Source: a virus. Taken from it: DNA of 25,753 nucleotides. Numbering within the stretch: the first letter of the stretch is position 1; each line of letters opens with the position of its first letter. The position numbers and the translations under genes are program-made. The notes under the pieces were generated by a model. That model saw nothing but the letters and a program-made list of their open reading frames with translations. It was not told the DNA's origin and did no database searches. Location of the stretch: positions 1 through 25,753 of IMG/VR virus record IMGVR_UViG_3300009593_000107, one strand, 5' to 3'. Shown here one piece after another: positions 13,430 to 20,992 of the stretch.

Positions 13430-14881
13430 GTGGCTGTAGGTCGTATATCGGGTCCGCTTTTAAAGGCAAATCTTCTGCGTAATGGCGTAGATTTGGCATT
13501 TGAGACGGATTTACTTTACTTGGATGTTAATAATAGCAGAATCGGGATTAAGACTGCATCTCCTCAATACGATTTAGACATTAACGGAACTACAAGATCA
13601 ACAGACATAGTTACAACAGGAACATCATATATAGGTGATGTTAGAATTTCTGGCAACACTATTGATTCAGTTGGCACTACATTAAACTTAACAACTGTAG
13701 GTTCAGACAAAGTTACAGCATTAAAAACTCTTGATATTGACGATTTAAGATTTGATACAAACGTAATTTCAAGTACAGTTTCAAATGCAAATATAGATAT
13801 TCTACCACACGGATCAGGTAAGGTAGATGTACAAGGAAATTTAGCAGTTACAGGTAATATAGATATTACAGGTAATTTAGTTGCTGATGGTGATATTACA
13901 ATTTCAGGTAATGTTCAAATTGGTGACGAAGCAACTGATACAATCAGCATTACAGCAGGTATTACTTCAGACTTAAAACCAGATGCATCAGGAACATATA
14001 ATTTAGGTACTCCAAGTAAAAAGTGGAATGCTGTTCATTCATCTGCGGCTTACATTGATGACATACAAATAGATACAAACGTAATTCAAAATACAGTTTC
14101 TAATGCAGACTTAGAATTAAGAACAAACGGGTCAGGATACATTATTGTTGATGACTTCTTAATGAAAGCAAACAGAATAGAAACTGCTACTAGCGATATG
14201 ATATTTAATCCTGGTAGTGGAACTGTTAAGATTGACTCAACAGGTTCAGTTAGAATACCATCAGGAACAACTGCACAAAGACCAGCTGTTCCGGCAGTAG
14301 GTATGATACGTTACAATACTACTACTTCTAAATTTGAAGGATATGATGGTAACTGGATTGTATTAACAGGTGTATATGACTTAGATGCTGACACTTATAT
14401 TACAGCAGAATTAACACCAGGTGCAAATGATAACACTATTAGATTTTATTCAAATGGTACTAAAATTGCAGATATTACACAAACAGAATTTAACGTTGCT
14501 AAAATCAACGTAGATAGTATACAAATTGACGGAAATACAATTAGTACAACTACTGCTAATACAGACCTTAATTTAACACCAAATGGAACAGGTGGGGTAC
14601 AAATAGACAATTTCAATATTAGCGGAAGTACTATAAATAACACTAGTAGCGGTGCTATTAGTGTGTTAGATCCAGGTACCGGATACTTCAAAATTGAAGG
14701 TACAGACGCATTTATTGTTCCAGCTGGTACAGGTTCCGAACGTCATGCAAGTCCTGTTTTAGGAATGACACGTTGGAATACTACAGATGGAAGATTAGAA
14801 ATATTCGATGGAACAGTATGGGACACAGTTGCAGGTAGTTCTGGAGCAGTTTCCCAACAGACGCACAAAACATCGCATTAG
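13430..14881 (+). CDS. Modular beta-rich fibre-like protein B, C-terminus altered by frameshift
   Basis: A 483-residue protein with a GTG start, supported by AGGAG upstream and by alignment of its N-terminus (MAVGRISGPLLKANLL...LAFETDLLYLDVNNSRIGIKTASP) with the 11815 product. It carries several N-x-I-x-x-T/S-x-S-N-A/T-D-L beta units and two VPAGT-RYNT modules (about 14250-14370 and 14710-14830). The last residues AVSQQTHKTSH look unnatural. Reading one base back from the TTTCCC run at about 14850 gives a tail ending DAQNIALELVLSLG with a stop at 14902-14904, matching the LVNIYTLALG tail of the paralogue and stopping 3 bp before the next gene. So this copy has lost or gained a base, or uses frameshifting, or the base is a sequence error. 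Confidence 0.78.
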   Translation: MAVGRISGPLLKANLLRNGVDLAFETDLLYLDVNNSRIGIKTASPQYDLDINGTTRSTDIVTTGTSYIGDVRISGNTIDSVGTTLNLTTVGSDKVTALKTLDIDDLRFDTNVISSTVSNANIDILPHGSGKVDVQGNLAVTGNIDITGNLVADGDITISGNVQIGDEATDTISITAGITSDLKPDASGTYNLGTPSKKWNAVHSSAAYIDDIQIDTNVIQNTVSNADLELRTNGSGYIIVDDFLMKANRIETATSDMIFNPGSGTVKIDSTGSVRIPSGTTAQRPAVPAVGMIRYNTTTSKFEGYDGNWIVLTGVYDLDADTYITAELTPGANDNTIRFYSNGTKIADITQTEFNVAKINVDSIQIDGNTISTTTANTDLNLTPNGTGGVQIDNFNISGSTINNTSSGAISVLDPGTGYFKIEGTDAFIVPAGTGSERHASPVLGMTRWNTTDGRLEIFDGTVWDTVAGSSGAVSQQTHKTSH

Positions 14882-14904
14882 AATTGGTATTAAGTTTAGG
14901 ATAA
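14849..14904 (+). other. Conserved C-terminal tail of fibre protein B in the -1 frame
   Basis: In the frame one base back, this segment encodes about FPTDAQNIALELVLSLG and a stop. The ELVLSLG end corresponds to ELVNIYTLALG of the paralogue at 13287. The switch point lies in or near the GTTTCCC run at 14849-14855. It is not part of the annotated 0-frame product. Confidence 0.65.
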
Positions 14905-14907
14905 GCA

Positions 14908-15237
14908 ATGGCAACATTTTTTAAAAACAAAGTAGTAAAACAAGTAGGTACAGTACCTATTGAAATTTTATCAGTTCCAGGTGGATCTAAAGTTACTGCT
15001 ATTGGTTTATCGATTGCAAACTTACTAGATGGTAATACTAGAGTTAGTATTCAAGTTAAAGACGATACTAGTGTAACAGGTTATTATGTTAAAGATGTCA
15101 TGATAGCCCCGAACGCCAGTTTAAGAGCAATCAACGGAGGTGAGAAATTAGTCTTACCAGCAACAAATGGACTTATAATTACAGCAGATCAAAATGATGC
15201 TGTTGATGTAATTTTAAGTTATGTGGAGATCGTATAA
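14908..15237 (+). CDS. 109-aa virion protein, paralogue of the 10734 gene product
   Basis: A 109-residue all-beta protein (VKQVGTVPIEILSVPGGSKVTAIGLSIANL..., then a DDTSVTGYYVKDVMIAPNASLRAINGGEKLVLPATNGLIITADQNDAVDVILSYVEIV half). It is similar in size, strand order and ending (VILSYVEIV against ITVSYLVV) to the 10734 product. It is linked to the next gene by TAATG overlap, as its paralogue is tightly linked to its own neighbour, which suggests that a two-gene unit was duplicated. Function unknown; probably a virion component. Confidence 0.7.
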   Translation: MATFFKNKVVKQVGTVPIEILSVPGGSKVTAIGLSIANLLDGNTRVSIQVKDDTSVTGYYVKDVMIAPNASLRAINGGEKLVLPATNGLIITADQNDAVDVILSYVEIV

Positions 15238-15638
15238 TGAGTTTTAATTACGTAGGAAGTGCACCACTGGCAGGTGATACAGGTGAACGTTATTTCTATG
15301 CATTACGTAGAGATGATGATGGACAAATGTTTATTCAAAAAGTAGACATGGCATCTCCAACAGATTCAGCACAAATTAACAGACCAGGTGGTACTGACGG
15401 TAACTATACAGAATTCCAAGCTGGAGAAGATTTCTTTGAAGGTAGAAATCCAAACCACGTATTAGTTTTTGATAACTTACTTTATGAACAAATGCGTTGG
15501 GACGATAAAAACATTTATTATTATGTAAATGATGAAGGTGAATTAATTTTAAGAGTTAATACAAAATACGAATATGATAACGGAGTATCAGGTGATCATT
15601 TAGTGTTTGGTACTAACGCAACAGGATACGCAGGATAA
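15237..15638 (+). CDS. 133-aa conserved virion-cluster protein
   Basis: A 133-residue, Asp/Tyr-rich protein (MSFNYVGSAPLAGDTGERYFYALRRDDDGQMFIQKVD..., EGRNPNHVLVFDNLLYEQMRWDDKNIYYYVNDEGELILRVN). Predicted mainly beta. Both its start and its stop overlap neighbouring genes by one base (TAATG), so it is translationally coupled to the 14908 gene and to the giant fibre gene that follows. That stoichiometric linkage suggests a structural partner, adaptor or chaperone of the giant fibre. No domain I can name. Confidence 0.7.
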   Translation: MSFNYVGSAPLAGDTGERYFYALRRDDDGQMFIQKVDMASPTDSAQINRPGGTDGNYTEFQAGEDFFEGRNPNHVLVFDNLLYEQMRWDDKNIYYYVNDEGELILRVNTKYEYDNGVSGDHLVFGTNATGYAG

Positions 15639-18600
15639 TGGCACAGTTTAATTTAGCAAGAATTAGATATAACTGGAAAAACGTTTGGTTACCAGGAGCA
15701 ACGTACATCAAAGATGATATTGTACGTAACGGTGGTAACACTTATGTTTGTATGGTTGGACACGTTTCCGATCAAACAAGTTTTAAAACAGATTTAACTG
15801 CAAGTCCAGGTAAGTGGTTATTAAATGCAGAAGGTTACCAATGGAAAGGTGACTGGGAAGTTAACGTAAGATATGGTGTAAATGATTTATTCAAATACAA
15901 TGGTGTTGTTTATAGAGTTTTAGAAGAACATCTTTCTAACTCAAATGCGGCAGTAGGTATTACAAACGATTTAGGTAAACTTCAAGGTTATGCTAAAACT
16001 CCAAACTGGAGAATAGACTGGACACCTGCTACAAGATATAGAGTAGATGATGTTGTTAAGTATGGTGGACTTTTATATCAATGTTTAGAAGAACATGATT
16101 CTTCAACTACGGTTGCTGGACTAGAACAAGATCAAGCTAGATGGGATTTAATTAGTAGAGGTGACGATTGGAAAACAGATTGGGCACCTTCTACAAGATA
16201 CAAAAAAGATGACTTTGTACGTTACGGTGGACGTATGTACAGATGTAACACAGGACATACTTCAGCGGCAACAACTATATTAGGATTAGAACAAGATCTT
16301 GCTAAATGGGACGTTACACTTGAAGGTATTGTTTACAAAGGTGAATGGCAAAGTAATTTAGATTCATCTGGACTAAGATACAAAGTTGGAGATATTGTTA
16401 AGTATGGTCCAACATTATGGAAATGTAAAACTTATCATAGTTCATTAGCAAGTTTTGACGAAGCAAAATTTGACATATGGTGTCCTGGATTAGGATACGA
16501 AGCTGTTTGGAATACTAATGCAGTTTACCAACCAGGTGACATTGTAATATACGGAGGATACACTTATGTATCAATGACAAATAACACAGCAAGTCCTCCA
16601 AGTGTTACTGGTGTATTCTACGAAGGCGAAAGTTTACAAGGTTTATATGACTGGGAATTAATGATAACTGGTTACCAAATGAAAGGTGAGTGGGACAGTG
16701 GTCAGGCTTACAGAACTGGTGACGTTGTTAGAAATAAAGGTTTTGTTTATATTGCTGTACAAGATAGCACTAACCAACAACCTGATGCATTAGATCCTGA
16801 GTCAAGAGGATATTACGATCCAGGTTCAACTAGATCCACAGAAGGATCAATTAGTATGTACTGGCAATTATTAATTACTGGTATCTATTACAGAGGTGAA
16901 TGGTATGCAAGTCAGGCATACGTACTTGGAGATATTGTTGCACATAAATCAACAACTTATAAATGTATACAAGCACACGCAGGTGATGATTCATCGCTTG
17001 TTACTCCAGACTTAGATACAACAAATAGTTATTGGATCAAATACATTGGTGGTACACCAGGTAACGTAACACAATACAGAGGTGACTTAAGAACTCATGA
17101 TGGTAGTAATCATACTAGACTTGCTATTGGTTCTCCAGGTCAAGCATTAAAACAAGTTAGTGGAGTACCAACTTGGGAAAGACTAGGCGAACAAGCAAAA
17201 GTTTACTATGTTGCACCAGGTGGTAAAGATGATTCAGGATTTGGTTTAACAATTTCGGCTCCATTTGCAAGTATCAAATATGCAACACAATATATTTTAC
17301 AAGATGAAGCCAGCAGAGCTCCAGCAACTATATTTGTAAGTACAGGAATTTATGAAGAAATAACTCCAATCAATGTACCGGCGGGTGTTGCTATTGTTGG
17401 TGATGAATTAAGAAGTACAACTGTTAAACCTAGAACAGGTTATGAAACTAATGATATGTTTAGAGTTAGAAACGGTTGTGGTATTAGAAATTTAACAATG
17501 GAAGGAATGTCTGGTTTACTAGGAACTGTAGACAACTATGGTGCACAGGTTCCTAACACAGGTGCTTATGTGGCACTTGATCCAGGTTCAGGACCAGCAG
17601 ATACAACTGTATGGGTTACTAATAAATCAACATACGTACAAAACTGTACTACAATAGGTACAGGTTGTATAGGAATGAAAATAGATGGAGCATTACACAA
17701 TGGCGGAAACAAATCTATTGTTGCTAATGACTTTACACAGGTATTAAGTGATGGTATAGGTATGTGGTGTAACGCAGATGGTAGAGCAGAACTTGTTTCT
17801 GTGTTTACTTACTTCTGTCATATTGGTTACTATTGTACAGCAGGTGGTAAAATACGTGCTACTAACGGTAACAACTCATACGGAAAATATGGATCATTTG
17901 CAGAAGGAGAATTTGCGGCAGAAACTCCAATTACTGCGGTACTTAATAACAGATATTACGATGCATCAGCACCAATAGTTTATAATAACGCAAACAGAAT
18001 TTTTGGATTAGGTTATACACACGCAGGTCAAAATTATGATGATGCAACATTTACAATTACAGGTTCAGGTACTGGTGTTAGTGTTGATAACGATTTTATT
18101 GAACAACGTAACGCAAGTATTTCAGAAATAAGATTACTTGATCCAGGTGATTCAAGTTTACCAGGTGGTAGAGGACACTTAACAGGTATAAGAAACTCTG
18201 CACAAAGCGGAACTAATCTTTGGATTAAAATTGCACAATCAGATGCAGAAACTACTGCGGCAAAATATGTAGGTAGAAGTATACTTACAGTTAATAATAT
18301 TTCGGCGGCAGATGCAAACAGAGTTCAAAATCCATTAGACCATCCTATTACATATACAGGTGTAACAGGAACTTCAAATAACCAATTTGCAAATGTTACA
18401 GGAATGACATTTACTATTGTTATTGATGATACAGGAGCCGCGGCAGTTACAATAACTAACGGTGGTGACAGTCATAGAGTTGGAGATACAATTACTATTT
18501 TAGATTCAGATATAGGTAACTTTGGTGGAGCAAACTTAACTTTCCAAGTTGCAACAATAAGTGAATCAATGCAAATCTTTATTGAAGAAGGTAAAGGTGT

Positions 18601-20959
18601 TGGACAATATGCAATTATAGATGAATACTTTATAACTACAAAACAAATTAATGTTGTTAGACCATCAGATGGCGTTAAAGGTTGGGATCATATTATTCCA
18701 GGACAAGCTATTGAATTAAGTTTAGACGGTTCAACAACTTATAGAATTGAACCTAGAGTTGAAGTTGCTAAACCAACTTATAGTGCAGATGCTAACAATA
18801 CAAACCGTACAGATACTTGGATGCCTGTTGCAGGTGGAGTAGGAACTACTATGGTAGCCTTTCCGGCAACACACAGCGACAAAGCAATTTACAGTGATGC
18901 AGGTGGATCTAGTTGGTCAGCGGCAACTATTGATGTAGGATTTGTAAGACCAACTTGTATGGTAAAATGTAAAGGTAACTTAAAATACTTTATTGCATTA
19001 GGTAATGGAACTAGAGCTAACTTGTCAACAGCAGGAACAGCCTGGGGATCAGAACCATATCCAATTACACAAAGACCTTGGGTAGATATTGCAGAAGGTC
19101 CTTTTAGTGATACATCACATACAGTTATTGCAATAGCAAGTGACTCAGATGAACTTGCATTTAGTACATCAAATGGAACTACTTGGACTTATGCGGCTTC
19201 AGGTATGGGAACAGGATTAGCACATATTAGATACGGTAATGGTAAATGGATTGCTATTAAGGCAGACGGTCTTGCTTGGGAAAGTATAGACAATGGAACA
19301 ACTTGGACATCAACAACTAGAGTATGTCCAACAACTTATACTGTAACAGATTTTGCGTACGGTAATGGATTATTTGTAGTTGCGGCAAAACCAAACGGAA
19401 CTGCAACGTTTCCATTTAACCCAGCAACACCATCTACGATGATTAGTGGTGGTGGATCAACTACAAGTGCAACATTTGGATTGCCTTCAACATTCTTTAT
19501 AAGTGAAACAAATTATGCAGAAGGAGCCAACAACGCAACTTGGAGAGCAGTAACACATTCAGGAATTGTTAACGAACTTGATTGGGGATTAGATTACAGC
19601 GACGGAGTATTTTGTGCTGTAGACACAGCTGGTAATGTTAGAACTTCCGATGGTGGTGATGTTTGGATTTCACAAAGTTCAATTAGTCCGCCAGTAGGAT
19701 CATTTAGACCAAAAGTAAATCCAATGACAGGTGGAGCAGGTCCTAAATTCTTATTCATAGATACAGGATCAACTGCAACAGTTAATAGTATTAAAACAGG
19801 AGCTCAAGCACAAATGAGAGCAACTGTTGAAACAGGAAGAATTACACAATTTGTTATGACAGAAACAGGTTCAGGTTATGATGCTTCGAATCCACCTACA
19901 GTAACAATTCATTGTACACAAAAAACTGCTGAAGCTAATAAACAAATTAGAATTAGAGATAGAGTATTAGGACAACCTGCATTTAAAAACAGAGGTGCGA
20001 TGTATACTAAATTTAATGCAGTAACTATTACTGGTAACGGATTTACTGACAAGTATCAAACTGGAGGAGAAGTAATTGTTGATAACTTAACATTATTACC
20101 AAGTCCAGGTGATAACTTAAGGTTCCCAAGTATTACAGATATCATTTATAAAATTGGAACAGCAACAACTATATCAGGTAGTGCTCCAAACATAAGAGCA
20201 AAATTAAGTATTGCACCAACAATGGGAATTCAAGAATCTCCAGAGCATGGAGAAAATGTTACAATTAGACAAAATTACAGTCAGGTTAGATTAACAGGAC
20301 ATGACTTCCTAGATGTAGGAACAGGTAATACAACAACTACTAACTATCCACAACTTTACACACAAGGATATGGATCAATTAATCCACCAGAACAACCTTG
20401 GGAAACACAAGAATATAATGGTGGTAGAGTTTTCTACGCAAGTACAGACCAAGATGGTAACTTTAGAGTTGGTGAACTATTTAAAGTTGAACAGTCAACA
20501 GGTATTGTTACAATTAATGCATCACAATTTGATTTATCTGGATTAGATGAATTAAGATTGGGAGCGTTTATACTTGGTGGGACAAACGCTGTAATCAGAG
20601 AATTTTCAAAGGAACAAACATTTGTTGCTAATAGTAACAGTATTGTTCCAACACAAAAGGCCGTTGCCGCATATATTCAAAGTAGAATATCAGGTGGTGG
20701 TGCAAACGTGGCCGCTAACGCACTTACGGCTGGAACTTGTAAATTTAGTCAAATAAATCACTTATCAAACACTGGTGATTTACCGATTAATATTCCAGTA
20801 GCTGTACATGGTACAAAAATGCCAGGCGGAACTATGGTTGCACAGGCATTTAACAATGTTGGTATAGATACTATGGCTATGATGGAATTTGCAGATGACT
20901 TTGAGGGGGATGGAAATTATTACAACGGTAGCGGTAACGGACACGGTGGTACTCCATAA
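15638..20959 (+). CDS. Giant modular fibre/adhesin A: eight CBM-like repeats, beta-helix, Asp-box section
   Basis: A 1773-residue virion protein, probably a tail fibre or receptor-binding adhesin. Residues about 13-472 hold eight repeats of about 50-65 residues with the pattern W-x-x-x-W-x-x-x-x-x-Y-x-x-x-D-x-V-x-x-G-G-x-x-Y-x-C, like carbohydrate-binding modules of the chitinase type (CBM5/12). From residue about 522 (YYVAPGGKDDSG...PFASIKYATQYI, then FVSTGIYEEITPINVPAGVAIVGDELRSTTV) is a pectate-lyase-like beta-helix with stacked-turn motifs (VQNCTTIGTGCIGMKIDG). A shared 88-residue module lies at 888-975. Residues about 1085-1345 carry four Asp-box-like motifs. The C-terminus has FVANSNSIVPTQKAVAAYIQSRISGGG, a conserved marine-phage fibre tail. 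Start overlaps the previous stop. Confidence 0.85.
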   Translation: MAQFNLARIRYNWKNVWLPGATYIKDDIVRNGGNTYVCMVGHVSDQTSFKTDLTASPGKWLLNAEGYQWKGDWEVNVRYGVNDLFKYNGVVYRVLEEHLSNSNAAVGITNDLGKLQGYAKTPNWRIDWTPATRYRVDDVVKYGGLLYQCLEEHDSSTTVAGLEQDQARWDLISRGDDWKTDWAPSTRYKKDDFVRYGGRMYRCNTGHTSAATTILGLEQDLAKWDVTLEGIVYKGEWQSNLDSSGLRYKVGDIVKYGPTLWKCKTYHSSLASFDEAKFDIWCPGLGYEAVWNTNAVYQPGDIVIYGGYTYVSMTNNTASPPSVTGVFYEGESLQGLYDWELMITGYQMKGEWDSGQAYRTGDVVRNKGFVYIAVQDSTNQQPDALDPESRGYYDPGSTRSTEGSISMYWQLLITGIYYRGEWYASQAYVLGDIVAHKSTTYKCIQAHAGDDSSLVTPDLDTTNSYWIKYIGGTPGNVTQYRGDLRTHDGSNHTRLAIGSPGQALKQVSGVPTWERLGEQAKVYYVAPGGKDDSGFGLTISAPFASIKYATQYILQDEASRAPATIFVSTGIYEEITPINVPAGVAIVGDELRSTTVKPRTGYETNDMFRVRNGCGIRNLTMEGMSGLLGTVDNYGAQVPNTGAYVALDPGSGPADTTVWVTNKSTYVQNCTTIGTGCIGMKIDGALHNGGNKSIVANDFTQVLSDGIGMWCNADGRAELVSVFTYFCHIGYYCTAGGKIRATNGNNSYGKYGSFAEGEFAAETPITAVLNNRYYDASAPIVYNNANRIFGLGYTHAGQNYDDATFTITGSGTGVSVDNDFIEQRNASISEIRLLDPGDSSLPGGRGHLTGIRNSAQSGTNLWIKIAQSDAETTAAKYVGRSILTVNNISAADANRVQNPLDHPITYTGVTGTSNNQFANVTGMTFTIVIDDTGAAAVTITNGGDSHRVGDTITILDSDIGNFGGANLTFQVATISESMQIFIEEGKGVGQYAIIDEYFITTKQINVVRPSDGVKGWDHIIPGQAIELSLDGSTTYRIEPRVEVAKPTYSADANNTNRTDTWMPVAGGVGTTMVAFPATHSDKAIYSDAGGSSWSAATIDVGFVRPTCMVKCKGNLKYFIALGNGTRANLSTAGTAWGSEPYPITQRPWVDIAEGPFSDTSHTVIAIASDSDELAFSTSNGTTWTYAASGMGTGLAHIRYGNGKWIAIKADGLAWESIDNGTTWTSTTRVCPTTYTVTDFAYGNGLFVVAAKPNGTATFPFNPATPSTMISGGGSTTSATFGLPSTFFISETNYAEGANNATWRAVTHSGIVNELDWGLDYSDGVFCAVDTAGNVRTSDGGDVWISQSSISPPVGSFRPKVNPMTGGAGPKFLFIDTGSTATVNSIKTGAQAQMRATVETGRITQFVMTETGSGYDASNPPTVTIHCTQKTAEANKQIRIRDRVLGQPAFKNRGAMYTKFNAVTITGNGFTDKYQTGGEVIVDNLTLLPSPGDNLRFPSITDIIYKIGTATTISGSAPNIRAKLSIAPTMGIQESPEHGENVTIRQNYSQVRLTGHDFLDVGTGNTTTTNYPQLYTQGYGSINPPEQPWETQEYNGGRVFYASTDQDGNFRVGELFKVEQSTGIVTINASQFDLSGLDELRLGAFILGGTNAVIREFSKEQTFVANSNSIVPTQKAVAAYIQSRISGGGANVAANALTAGTCKFSQINHLSNTGDLPINIPVAVHGTKMPGGTMVAQAFNNVGIDTMAMMEFADDFEGDGNYYNGSGNGHGGTP
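15674..17053 (+). repeat. Eight CBM5/12-like repeats in giant fibre A
   Basis: Each copy begins with a W-x-x-x-W or Y-x-x-x-W pair, then Y-x-x-x-D-D/I-V-x-Y-G-G-x-x-Y-x-C-x-x-x-H, and ends with a W-D or W-x-L. Copies 3 and 4 are most alike (KYGGLLYQCLEEHDS, RYGGRMYRCNTGHTS). Copies 6 and 7 have longer loops. The aromatic pairs are the usual sugar-stacking residues of such modules, so binding to a host or matrix polysaccharide is likely. Confidence 0.8.
18299..18562 (+). repeat. Shared 'SAADA-NGG-VATI' module, copy 1
   Basis: About 88 residues of giant fibre A (ISAADANRV...FTIVIDDTGAAAVTITNGGDSHRVGDTITILDSDIGNFGGANLTFQVATIS). The same module occurs twice in giant fibre B, in two different structural contexts. 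Its repeated strands suggest a small beta sandwich or beta-helix turn unit. Confidence 0.75.
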
Positions 20960-20960
20960 T

Positions 20961-20968
20961 GATAAATA
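20961..20968 (+). promoter_or_regulatory. Late promoter variant (GATAAATA)
   Basis: The same octamer as at 9151, in the 33-bp gap between the two giant fibre genes. Predicted +1 is about A20974, leaving a 19-nt leader before the ATG at 20993 that includes TAAGG. Confidence 0.7.
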
Positions 20969-20992
20969 ACAGTAATAAGGATTTAAACTAAA

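Noticed and set aside
14632-14639. Perfect TATAAATA inside the 13430 gene
   Set aside because: It lies within coding sequence in an Asn/Thr-rich repeat and 270 bp from the next gene; probably chance, although an internal start for the 14908 gene cannot be excluded.
14849-14860. Classical programmed -1 slippery heptamer at the fibre B frameshift
   Set aside because: The in-frame codons GCA GTT TCC CAA do not form X-XXY-YYZ, and no clear downstream stem was seen, so indel or sequence error is preferred.
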